DNA from: Desulfobacterales bacterium
GTDB taxonomy: Bacteria > Desulfobacterota > Desulfobacteria > Desulfobacterales > JAEINQ01
Length of the DNA stretch: 55,575 nucleotides
Direction of reading: 5' to 3'
Assembly: GCA_016342285.1 (NCBI GenBank)
Contig: JAEINQ010000046.1
Location: 1-55,575 of the forward strand
This document shows, piece after piece, positions 23,755 to 31,516 of this stretch (position 1 is the stretch's first letter; each line of letters starts with the position of its first letter). Made by a program: the position numbers and the translations under genes. Under the pieces are notes generated by a model. That model was not told where the DNA came from. It did not search any database and saw only the letters and a program-made list of their open reading frames with translations.

Positions 23755-23886
23755 GGGGGCAGGATCACTCTGAGATGCGCCGCCACTTTTGTGTGGTTAA
23801 CCTGAGAGGGGTCATTGTTGTGGCGGGAAAATCGTTGTGAATTTTCGATACAAAGCAGGAATCCACATTCTGTGGGCAAGGATGCT

Positions 23887-25104
23887 TTACTGACGGATGC
23901 CGTCGACGGGGTTGAGACGGGAGGCCCGCAGGGCAGGGTAGAGGGTGGCTGCCAGGCAGACGGCCAGGGCCGATACGCCGATGACGGTCACGTCCATGGG
24001 TTCGATGCGTACCGGCAGGGTTGAAAAATAGTAGATGTCTTCGGGAAGCTCAATGAACCGGTAGTGACGAAGCAGGGTGCAAATGATGGTTCCGGAACTC
24101 AGTCCGATGGCGATGCCGATCAGTCCGATGACCAACCCCTTGAAAACAAAGATCAGTCCGATGCTTCGCCGGGTGGCCCCCATGGCCTTTAAGATGGCGA
24201 TGTCTCGGGTCTTTTCGGTCACCGTCATGATCAGGGCGCTGGCAATGCAGAATCCGGCCACCAGGACAATCAGGGAGAAGATGATGAACATCACGGCCTT
24301 TTGCAGTTTCAGGGAGGCAAAAAGGTTGTGGTTGGATCGCCGCCAGTCCCTGGCCCAGTAGGGAAACGCCAACTGGGTGTTGATCGCTTCGGTGATCGGT
24401 CCGCTGTTGAAGATGTCGCGGAGCCGGATATCGAGGCCGGTGGCGGAATCGCCTATTTTCAGAATGGATTGGGCATCTTGTAAGGTGATGTAGGCAAAGG
24501 CCTTGTCGTAATCGTGAAATCCGGAGTCAAAGACCCCTGTCACCTGAAATCGGCGCATGGACGGTACGTGGGAAACCAGGGATGCGACCCCGCCGGCCGT
24601 GATCAGATCGACGGTGTCGCCGGTCTTGATCCCGAGTTCTTCGGCCAGGGCCTTGCCGGGAATGATGGCGGGGATGGGGACGGGACCGCCTTGGGGGGAA
24701 AGGGCGGCGGTCACCCGGGTCGGGCCGGTCATGACATCGCCCAAGGATTCCGGAGGAATGCCTTTGATCATGGCCCCCGAGATCCCTTTGGCCGTTCGCA
24801 GCATGATCTGACTGTAAGCAAAGGGGGTAACCGAGGCGATTCCGTCCATGGACCGTATCCGTTGGGCTTCACTTCGGTAGTCGGTCATGGGAGAGCCGTG
24901 TCGCAGCAACAGGATGTGGGGCTGGACGCCGAGAATCCGCTGGGTGATGTCGTATTCGGTGCCGGTCATCACGGCGATGACCACCATCAGGGTCATCACC
25001 CCCAGGGCCACGGCAGCCACGGAGAGCGCGTTGACCAAGGAGATGAAGGCCTGTCGCGTCCGGGTTCGGAGATAGCGGCGGCCGATGAAAAATTCAAAGC
25101 GCAT
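23887..25104 (-). CDS. LolC/LolE-type ABC transporter permease
   Basis: 405-aa inner-membrane permease of the MacB/FtsX group, closest to the lipoprotein-releasing LolC/E proteins: the start FEFFIGRRYLRTRTRQAFISLVNALSVAAVALGV (as short blocks FIGRRYLR and FISL), a periplasmic MacB-type core domain (55-270), and three C-terminal helices with EKTRDIAILKAMGATRRSI, the coupling helix, and LYPALRASRLNPVDGIR at the end. No LolD-like ATPase is adjacent in the window. The ribosome site is poor. Either the ATPase is encoded elsewhere or upstream genes were lost. Confidence 0.9.
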   Translation of the reverse strand: MRFEFFIGRRYLRTRTRQAFISLVNALSVAAVALGVMTLMVVIAVMTGTEYDITQRILGVQPHILLLRHGSPMTDYRSEAQRIRSMDGIASVTPFAYSQIMLRTAKGISGAMIKGIPPESLGDVMTGPTRVTAALSPQGGPVPIPAIIPGKALAEELGIKTGDTVDLITAGGVASLVSHVPSMRRFQVTGVFDSGFHDYDKAFAYITLQDAQSILKIGDSATGLDIRLRDIFNSGPITEAINTQLAFPYWARDWRRSNHNLFASLKLQKAVMFIIFSLIVLVAGFCIASALIMTVTEKTRDIAILKAMGATRRSIGLIFVFKGLVIGLIGIAIGLSSGTIICTLLRHYRFIELPEDIYYFSTLPVRIEPMDVTVIGVSALAVCLAATLYPALRASRLNPVDGIRQ

Positions 25105-25127
25105 GGTTGGTCTGACTCGTTAAAGTT

Positions 25128-25190
25128 GATGGTCTCGTAAGAAGTCCGAATTTACCACAAAGACACAATGGACACAAAGATTACCCCATT
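25128..25190. repeat. partial element with TIR-like end and 9-bp units
   Basis: GATGGTCTCGTAAGAAGTC at 25128-25146 matches the terminal repeat of the elements at 13442 and 55434. It is followed by ACCACAAAG, ACACAATGG, ACACAAAG units. No matching right end is seen, so this is a solo or decayed end. Confidence 0.55.
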
Positions 25191-25211
25191 TAAATATGAG
25201 TACATCATTTC

Positions 25212-26159
25212 CTAAGCCCCGCCCTGGGGTTCGATCAGTTCGATCAGTTCGCTCAGAGCGGCTTCAGCCCGTTTGACGCAGGCCCAGCCGGCCTCGATGG
25301 CTTCGGCGGCGCGATGGACCTCCAGCAGGCCGATCTGGTCCACCTTGGGCCTGAGGCTCAAATCCGGCGGGTCGCCGGCCATGCGGCTGCGGGTGATGCG
25401 GTCCTGCATGATATTGATGGCGCTGGCCATGACATCGAAAAGCCCCGGCGTGTCGGTTTCATCGTGCCACATGCGCGAACGGACCGCTTCGACGCCGTTT
25501 TTCAGGCTTGTTTTGAGCCGTTCGGCCAGGCTCGCTTCTTCGGTCGGTGTTATCGGTGGGAGTTGCTTCGGGGGCCTGTCTTCATGGGTGGCCAAATGCC
25601 GGCTCACCAGGCGCCCGTTGAGGTTGACCGCGATGACTATGTCTGCCCCCATGGCCCGGCAGATGGAGATGGGCACCGGATTGACCAGGCCGCCGTCCAC
25701 CAGCCACTGGCCGTCCTTTTGCACCGGCGCAAAGAGTCCGGGCAGACCCATGGAGGCCCTGACCGCATCGATCAGGGGACCGCGATCAAGCCAGATCTCT
25801 CGGCCCGTGGTCAGGTCCGTGGCCACGGCGGCAAAGGGGATTGGCAGGTCTTCGATGGCGCGGTTTCCGATGAAATCCCGAAAAACCCGGGTCAGGCGTT
25901 CGCCCAGAATGACGCCGCCACTGGTCAGGCTCACGTCAAAAAACCCCAGCACATCCATACGGTCCAGGCCGCAGAGCCAAGTCTCCAGTTCATCGATGTG
26001 GCCGGCGGCATAGGCGCCACCCACCATGGCCCCGACCGAGCAGCCGGCGATGATGTCCGGGCGAATGCCCATGGCAGCCAGGGCGCGGATCACGCCGATA
26101 TGGGAGAGCCCGCGGGCGGACCCGCTGCCCAAGGCCAGGCCGATGCGAGGCGTTGACAT
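25212..26159 (-). CDS. patatin-like phospholipase (RssA/NTE type)
   Basis: 315-aa patatin-family lipid hydrolase. Oxyanion loop GSGSARG (11-17), nucleophile elbow GCSVG with S41 (39-43), and the dyad Asp in VDGG (D155). These give a complete Ser-Asp dyad. The C-terminal region (about 200-315) is helical and charged. No signal peptide; it likely acts on membrane lipids from the cytosolic side. It is 107 bp upstream of the LolE-like gene on the same strand and may be co-transcribed. Confidence 0.93.
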   Translation of the reverse strand: MSTPRIGLALGSGSARGLSHIGVIRALAAMGIRPDIIAGCSVGAMVGGAYAAGHIDELETWLCGLDRMDVLGFFDVSLTSGGVILGERLTRVFRDFIGNRAIEDLPIPFAAVATDLTTGREIWLDRGPLIDAVRASMGLPGLFAPVQKDGQWLVDGGLVNPVPISICRAMGADIVIAVNLNGRLVSRHLATHEDRPPKQLPPITPTEEASLAERLKTSLKNGVEAVRSRMWHDETDTPGLFDVMASAINIMQDRITRSRMAGDPPDLSLRPKVDQIGLLEVHRAAEAIEAGWACVKRAEAALSELIELIEPQGGA

Positions 26160-26357
26160 GGGGTGATTTCCGTATGGAAGGTTGCGGAATTAAAAATTGA
26201 TGCACTCATGACAGGAAAACCGCCGGCAATGGCCTTCAAACGTCGACCATCCAATGGCAGCCCTGTATGGGTGAACCAGCGTCTGGCGGTCATGGCGACC
26301 ATCACCGCCGAACCCAGCGGCAAGATAAAGAAACGCCGCTGTAAAGTCAAGGTGGAC

Positions 26358-26403
26358 GCCAAAACCCCGGGCATGCCGCCGGCGGCCGGCCCGGGGTTTT
26401 GGC
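26358..26403. terminator. strong perfect hairpin, probable terminator of the regulator operon
   Basis: GCCAAAACCCCGGGC (26358-26372) and GCCCGGGGTTTTGGC (26389-26403): a perfect 15-bp stem with a 16-base loop, itself GC-rich. It lies between minus-strand genes ending at 26717 and starting at 26159. The T run lies inside the stem, so function in either direction is possible. Confidence 0.55.
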
Positions 26404-26422
26404 GATGGGGGTTTTTCAATGC

Positions 26423-26705
26423 GTCCTGGGAATCCATGCCCTCAGGGCATGGTCAGAGTCAATTGGCTATGCCGATAGAATCGCCAGTAAATGCCTAAAA
26501 TGCGCTAAAGTTTGAAATGCCTAATCCGCCAAAAGAAAAGGCGGACAAGAGTTGAGGAGTCGCTTCGCTCCGGTGTTTTAAGCTAAGATATGGCAGAATT
26601 CCTTCAATTTAGGCAATTTAGGCATTTCGAACTGGAATCGCAGTATCTCAGCCCCTTTCCAGGGGCAAACCAAAGCCATGTTCTATGGGCTGGCGTCTTT
26701 ACAAA
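26423..26705. repeat. nonamer-armed palindromic intergenic element, copy A
   Basis: Order on the plus strand: CCATGCCC/GGGCATGG stem; AATGCCTAAAATGCGCTAAA arm; stem CCGCC-AAAAGAAAA-GGCGG; stem GGAGTCGCTTCGCTCC; ATATGGCAGAATTCC; then 9-bp units of ATTTAGGCA type (two here, 26605-26627); then a CCCC...GGGG tail. From 26494 the sequence is nearly identical to copy D (41071). An ORF here (26590 on) reads HFRHF-like repeats only because the unit is 9 bp. Confidence 0.85.
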
Positions 26706-26716
26706 ACCTGGCTGGG

Positions 26717-27139
26717 CTATGGGATCCGCTCCTGGATCTTGGCTTCGCGGATTTTCTTGTCGTGGCCGGCTTTTCGTTCAAGTGCCCCGGTCATTTTGGC
26801 AAGCAGGTCTTCGAGTTTGACCGGCTTGAGCAGATAGTCGAAGGCGCCCAACTTCATCCCCTCAATGCTGGTCTCCACCGAGGCGTGGCCGGTGAGCAGC
26901 AGCACTTCCACCAGCGGCTGCTTGAATTTGATTGCCCGAAGCACTTCGATGCCGTCCATGCCTCCGGGCATCTTGACGTCCAGCAGAACCACGTCGAAAC
27001 GTTTTTCATTCAAGATCTTCAGCGCTGCTTCGCCGCTGGTGACCCCTTGGGCGTCCAGATTGCGCCGTTTGAGCCGTTTGACGATGGTTTCCATGAAGTC
27101 GACCTCGTCGTCCACCACCAGGATTTTGAACATGGTCAT
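26717..27139 (-). CDS. single-domain response regulator
   Basis: 140 aa: receiver with DD at 10-11, phospho-acceptor D54 (LLDVKMPGG), LTGHAS and K near 105 (LKPVK), plus a short basic C-terminal tail (KKIREAKIQERIP). No output domain. It starts 12 bp after the kinase stop and is clearly its partner. Ribosome site GGGGGG before the ATG. Confidence 0.93.
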   Translation of the reverse strand: MTMFKILVVDDEVDFMETIVKRLKRRNLDAQGVTSGEAALKILNEKRFDVVLLDVKMPGGMDGIEVLRAIKFKQPLVEVLLLTGHASVETSIEGMKLGAFDYLLKPVKLEDLLAKMTGALERKAGHDKKIREAKIQERIP

Positions 27140-27151
27140 GGGAAGCCCCCC

Positions 27152-28813
27152 TTATTTTTTTTCTGGCAGCACAATGGGCAGACGGACCGACACCACCGTG
27201 CCGTGGGGCGGATTGTCGTCCAGGGCGATCACCCCGCCCATTTTCTCCACAATACCGAAACTGATGGAGAGGCCCAGGCCGGTCCCCTGGCCGGGTGCCT
27301 TGGTGGTAAAGAACGGATCGAAGACCCGGCGGCGCTGTTCCAAAGGGATGCCCGGCCCGTCGTCGGCGATGGCCACCACGATCCGGTCGGCTTCTTTTCG
27401 GGTGGTGATATCGATCCGGCCGTCCTTGCCGATGGCATCGACGGCGTTGTTGATCAGATTGAGAAAAACCTGCTGGAGCTGGGACTGGTCGCTGGCGATG
27501 ACCGGCAGGTCCGGCGCCAGGTTGCGATGGATTTCGATGTTGTTGATGCGGGCGTGGTTGTCCAGCAGTTCCAGGGTCTGGGCCAGCACGGCGTTGATTT
27601 CCACGTCGTCTAAGTGCGGTTCCATGCGTCTGGCAAAGCCGAGCATGTTGTGGGTGATTTTCCGGGCCCGTTCCACATGGTTTTCGATTTTGTCGAGGGC
27701 CTGGACGTATTCCATGTGATTTTCGCTGTTTTGAAAGACTTCTTCGGCCAAAAGATCCCGCATCCAGCCGGCTTTTTCACCGATGACCGCCAGGGGGTTG
27801 TTGATTTCGTGGGCGATGCCGGTGGCCATCTTACCCAGGGCGGCCATCTTGTCCGACTGCATCAACCGGGCGTTGAGGACCTGGGACCGCTCGTCGGCCG
27901 TCACGAGCCGGCCGACGATGATTCGGGTGGTGATCACCGTGGTGAGGAAAATGGCCAGGAAGCCCAGGGCCAGAATAATCAATTCGCTGCTGCGGGCCTG
28001 AAGCAGGGCGGTCATTTCCTGCCCCGCTTCCTGGCTGATGACGAGCAGCCACTGATTGTCCCGCAGCCAGACACCGGCCGTATAGCGTGTGTGGCCGTTG
28101 AACCGGATTTTTTCGGTGACCGTGGCGCCCTGGCCGAACCGTCCGGTATCGAGCGGTGATGCGCCTAAAACCGGCCCCCCGAATCGCGGCGTGGTCTGGT
28201 AGATGCCGTCTTTGTTGGTGATATAAGCGTCGCCGCTACGTCCGGCCTGGGCCGTGCGGACCAGACGGTTGAAGACGTCCGAATCAATGGTGGCCCGCAG
28301 GATCCAGGCCCCCTGTTCGTCGCCGGACCGCACGGCGATGATAAAATGGGGGGCCTGGCGGTGCCCCATGAAGACGTCGCTGATATAGTGTCCCCGCGTC
28401 ATGACGGCGCCGAACCAGGGCTGGCGGTCATAATTGAGTCCGGCCAGTCTGTAGGGTCCGGCGTAAGCGGCCTGGAATCCGTTGGCATCGATGACCCCCA
28501 GGTCCACCAGCCCTTCGGTGCGCCGGTTGACGGCGGCCAGGATTTGTTCCAGGGTGCCGGGCCGGGTCAGCTGGGCCCGGGTGTGGGTCGCCGCGATGGT
28601 GGACAAAATACTGGTGCGTTCCCTGAGAAACATCTCCACGCTGCTGGCCTGGGAGATGGCCAGGTGCTTGATCTGGTCTTCGATCTTGGCTTCGTAGACC
28701 TGGGCGAACTGGTGGTAGATGGCTTCGCCGAGAACGACCAGCGGGGTCACCGATACCAGCAGGGTGATGAGAATGATTTTTCGGCGCAGGTTGTTGAAAT
28801 GGGATTGTTTCAT
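27152..28813 (-). CDS. Cache-type sensor histidine kinase
   Basis: 553 aa from ATG 28813 (AGGA upstream; the frame opens at 28855). Same family as 14560, 19096 and 34858: TM1 about 13-32, sensor with LGVIDANGFQAAYAGP and GHYISDVFMGH, TM2 about 277-300, HisKA H335 (GIAHEINNP), HATPase with QQVFLNLINNA, DDGPGI and GTGLGL. Its gene lies directly behind the CoA-transferase operon and in front of its own regulator, so the sensed cue may relate to organic-acid supply (inference). Confidence 0.93.
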   Translation of the reverse strand: MKQSHFNNLRRKIILITLLVSVTPLVVLGEAIYHQFAQVYEAKIEDQIKHLAISQASSVEMFLRERTSILSTIAATHTRAQLTRPGTLEQILAAVNRRTEGLVDLGVIDANGFQAAYAGPYRLAGLNYDRQPWFGAVMTRGHYISDVFMGHRQAPHFIIAVRSGDEQGAWILRATIDSDVFNRLVRTAQAGRSGDAYITNKDGIYQTTPRFGGPVLGASPLDTGRFGQGATVTEKIRFNGHTRYTAGVWLRDNQWLLVISQEAGQEMTALLQARSSELIILALGFLAIFLTTVITTRIIVGRLVTADERSQVLNARLMQSDKMAALGKMATGIAHEINNPLAVIGEKAGWMRDLLAEEVFQNSENHMEYVQALDKIENHVERARKITHNMLGFARRMEPHLDDVEINAVLAQTLELLDNHARINNIEIHRNLAPDLPVIASDQSQLQQVFLNLINNAVDAIGKDGRIDITTRKEADRIVVAIADDGPGIPLEQRRRVFDPFFTTKAPGQGTGLGLSISFGIVEKMGGVIALDDNPPHGTVVSVRLPIVLPEKK

Positions 28814-28884
28814 GGGTCCTGTTTCGGTTGTGCCGATTTTGTTCCGGCGCAACATCTTGGTTTAAACATTCCAAATTTTGCGAT

Positions 28885-28924
28885 TCGGTTACAGCCCCTT
28901 TTAGGGGTAGCCCCAGGCCACGTC
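28885..28924. repeat. C-rich repeat tail
   Basis: CCCCTTTTAGGGG followed by TAGCCCCAGGCCACGTC right after the CoA-transferase stop. The same tail unit (hairpin CCCC-loop-GGGG, then a GAGGCCAC-like block) follows other minus-strand genes near 4924, 26651, 31417, 37685, 41248 and 52485. Confidence 0.55.
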
Positions 28925-30457
28925 TTATGAAGGCGATGCCGGCTGAACCGTTTCAGCGGGCGGTGTGAACAGATCCGGCAGCATGCTTCCGGTTTCCAGC
29001 AGGTTGCGGTGCAGTTCAAAGCAACGGCTGAGATCATGCCGGATATGGCCGGACCGGGCCGTTTGCAGGTATCCTTGCAGGTAGTCCCGGTAAGCCGGGT
29101 GGGCGCAGCGGTCGATGATCCGCGTGGCCCGCTGCATGGGGCCGAGGCCGCGCAGGTCGGCCAGCCCCTGTTCGGTGACCAGGACCTGGACCGAGTGTTC
29201 GTTGTTGTCAATGTGTGGGCACATGGGAACGATGGCGGAAATGAGCCCGCCTTTGGCGACGGACGGGGTCATGAAAATGGAGAGGTAGCTGTTGCGGGTG
29301 AACTCGCCGCTTCCCCCGATGCCGTTCATAATATCCATGCCGAAAAGGTGGGATGAGTTGACATTGCCGTAGATGTCGGCCTCGATGGCCGTGTTCATGG
29401 CGATGACCCCCAGGCGGCGGATGACACCGGGATGATTGGAAATCTCCTGGGGACGGAGCACGATGCGCTGGGAGAAAAAATCAAATTGGTCGAGAATCTG
29501 AGCCAGACACCCGGTGGTGATGTTGAGGGCCGTGGCACTGGCGCCGGTGAGTTTGCCGCGGATCATCAGGTCCACCAGGGCATCCTGAAAGACTTCGGTG
29601 TACATGGCAAAGGGGGGGATGTCCGGACAGTCGCCCAGAGCCGCCATGACGGCGTTGGCCACGTTTCCCACACCGGCCTGCAAGGGGAGAAACCCTGCCG
29701 GGATTCTCCCTGCGTGCATTTCGGCGGCGAGAAAGCGGGTGACGTGGCGGGCGATGTCGTGGCCGACACCATCGCTTGCAGTAAAGGAGGCCACATCGTC
29801 GGGCTCGTTGTTTTCCACGATGCCGATGACCTTTTTCGGGTCGACCACGGCATAGGGAACACCGATCCGTGTCAGGGGGTCGAAGATGTTCAACGGACTT
29901 CGGTGGGGGGGCGTTGGCGGAATCAGGATGTCGGCCATTTCTCGAAGCCGCGGCGACTGGTTGCGGTTGATCTCGATGATCACTTTCCGGGCATGGCGCA
30001 GGTAGGTGGGGGAGGCGCCGATGGAAGTGGTCAGGTAGACCCGGCCGTCGGCGGTGATCTCCGTGGCCTCCACCACGGCCAGGTCGATGGTTTTGAAAAA
30101 GCCGAAGGCCACGGTCTGGGGCACATGGGACAGGTGCATATCCACATACTCCACCTGCTGGTTGTTAATCTGTCTGCGCAGGGTTTTGCCGGACTGGTAA
30201 GGTGCCCGCCAGGAGATGGCTTCGGCCCGGGCCAGGCGCTCGTCGATGCTGAATCCGCTGGAGGCCCCGGTGAGTACCCGGATTTGAAAGGGATGGCCCT
30301 GGGCATGCCGGTGCTCGGCGTGTTCGGCCAGGGCGAAGGGGACGGCCTTGGCCGATCCTGCGGGGGTGAAACCGCTGAAAGAGACGGTGTTCCCGTCGTG
30401 GATCATGGCGACCGCCTCCTGGGCCGATAAGGTGGGGTATGGAAAGGCGTTGTTCAT
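28925..30457 (-). CDS. acetyl-CoA hydrolase / CoA-transferase family (succinyl-CoA:acetate type)
   Basis: 510-aa class I CoA-transferase of the Cat1/Ach1/AarC group, which moves CoA between acyl groups such as succinyl-CoA and acetate. Family marks: start SAQEAVAMIHDGNTVSFSGF with PAGSAKAVP, the GVGN loop (QAGVGNVANAV), the catalytic Glu in NTAIEADIYGN, and the GIGGSGEF oxyanion segment. Length fits. In acetate-oxidising sulfur bacteria this enzyme closes the oxidative citric-acid cycle or activates acetate; the exact acyl pair is not determined by sequence. Third gene of an operon starting at 31186. Confidence 0.92.
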   Translation of the reverse strand: MNNAFPYPTLSAQEAVAMIHDGNTVSFSGFTPAGSAKAVPFALAEHAEHRHAQGHPFQIRVLTGASSGFSIDERLARAEAISWRAPYQSGKTLRRQINNQQVEYVDMHLSHVPQTVAFGFFKTIDLAVVEATEITADGRVYLTTSIGASPTYLRHARKVIIEINRNQSPRLREMADILIPPTPPHRSPLNIFDPLTRIGVPYAVVDPKKVIGIVENNEPDDVASFTASDGVGHDIARHVTRFLAAEMHAGRIPAGFLPLQAGVGNVANAVMAALGDCPDIPPFAMYTEVFQDALVDLMIRGKLTGASATALNITTGCLAQILDQFDFFSQRIVLRPQEISNHPGVIRRLGVIAMNTAIEADIYGNVNSSHLFGMDIMNGIGGSGEFTRNSYLSIFMTPSVAKGGLISAIVPMCPHIDNNEHSVQVLVTEQGLADLRGLGPMQRATRIIDRCAHPAYRDYLQGYLQTARSGHIRHDLSRCFELHRNLLETGSMLPDLFTPPAETVQPASPS

Positions 30458-30482
30458 GAGTCTCTCCTGGAGAAAACGTCCG

Positions 30483-31025
30483 CTATCCGCTGGCCGCCAG
30501 AAGCGGCAGCAGGGATTGAAACAACAGGGTCAGGATGCAGACGGTCATGGCGATGATGGCCAGGGCCAGGCGTCGTGGCAGTCCCAGGCCGATGACCAGT
30601 CCGGTCCAGATCAGCCACCATTTCCACGGCTCGGTGAACCAAAAGGAAAAGGGAACCCAGGAAAAGACCAGGGTGGTGCCGGCGGCAAAGGCGTAGACGC
30701 TGAAAAAGCGGCTGAAGGTGACCCGGCGGCCGGCGGCCATAACCATCACCATGTGGCCGAGCCCCGCGCCGATCGCGGTCATGCCCAGGGCGTTGATCAT
30801 GTGGATGGCGGCGGCCGGCAACCGGCCGGCGGTACCCGTGCCCAGGGCTGTCGCCAGGGTGGAAAAGAGGGCCGAAAGGACCAGAAATCGCAGGGCCTGG
30901 GGCTGTTCGGCGGCCAGGCGGCCAGGCCGGAAAAATTCTTTCGGCCGGCACAACAGGGCCATCAGGGCCGGGAGGTAGCGCTGTCGGGAACCGGTTTCGG
31001 CTCGGGAGAAGATCGCCGGTGCCAT
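30483..31025 (-). CDS. Yip1-domain membrane protein
   Basis: 180 aa with about five hydrophobic helices and the Yip1-like arrangement: cytosolic RPKEFFRPGR segment, then LRFLVLSALFSTL, MINALGMTAIGAGLGHMVMVMAAG, FSRFFSVYAFAAGTTLVFSWVP and a last C-terminal pair. The ATG at 31025 overlaps the stop of the small gene upstream (TGATG), so the frame opening at 31262 is not used. It ends 25 bp before the CoA-transferase gene. Role unknown; a membrane partner of the operon is a guess. Confidence 0.8.
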   Translation of the reverse strand: MAPAIFSRAETGSRQRYLPALMALLCRPKEFFRPGRLAAEQPQALRFLVLSALFSTLATALGTGTAGRLPAAAIHMINALGMTAIGAGLGHMVMVMAAGRRVTFSRFFSVYAFAAGTTLVFSWVPFSFWFTEPWKWWLIWTGLVIGLGLPRRLALAIIAMTVCILTLLFQSLLPLLAASG

Positions 31026-31186
31026 CAGCCCCCCGTTGCCCATACCACCACGCCCCAGGCCAGCATGGCCAGGGTCAGGTAGAAGAAGAGCCGGCGCTCG
31101 GCCCTGGCGGAAAAATAGGTCCGGGTGCCCCTGGGATGGTTGGCCGGGCGGACATCCTTGTGCCGTGCTGTTTCGGACGGTGACAT
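31025..31186 (-). CDS. small single-pass membrane protein (53 aa)
   Basis: Basic N-terminus (RHKDVRPANHPRGTRTY, RAERR) followed by one TM helix FFYLTLAMLAWGVVVWATGG. Translationally coupled to the Yip1 gene through TGATG. Two ATGs (31189, 31186) follow GGAG; 31186 has the better spacing. The coupling and the clean TM segment argue for a real gene. No family recognised. Confidence 0.65.
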   Translation of the reverse strand: MSPSETARHKDVRPANHPRGTRTYFSARAERRLFFYLTLAMLAWGVVVWATGG

Positions 31187-31210
31187 CATGGCTCCTTTCA
31201 ATACGCAGTC

Positions 31211-31470
31211 GGAATCCACGTCCTGTGGGCGCGGTCAGAGTCAATTGACTATTCCGTTCCATTCGTTGGCAAATGCCTAAAATGCACTAAAGTGTGAAAT
31301 GCCTAAAATTGTGGAGTCGCTTCGCTCCGGCTCTTTTTAAGCTAAGATATGGAAAAATTCCTTAATTTTAGGCACTTTAGGCATTTTAGGCACTTCAAAC
31401 TGCAAGCATTCAGGATAGCCCCTTCAAGGGGACACCAAAGCCTGGTCCTCTGGCCAGGATTCTTTACTCA
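31211..31470. repeat. nonamer-armed palindromic intergenic element, copy B
   Basis: Same layout as copy A but without the CCGCC/GGCGG module. Its 9-bp array reads ATTTTAGGC, ACTTTAGGC, ATTTTAGGC, ACTTCAAAC (31367-31401). It ends with the CCCC...GGGG tail and GATTCTTTAC. Its left end is 22-25 bp from the small gene's start. Confidence 0.8.
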
Positions 31471-31516
31471 GGGGCCGGTGGCGACCAGAGCCGCCGCCGA
31501 CCCTTGTTTTCCGGTG

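Noticed and set aside
26590..26820. ORF with FRQFRHF-type repeats, also at 31349 and 41175
   Set aside because: The protein repeat is only the in-frame reading of 9-bp DNA units; it has no ribosome site and differs after the array.
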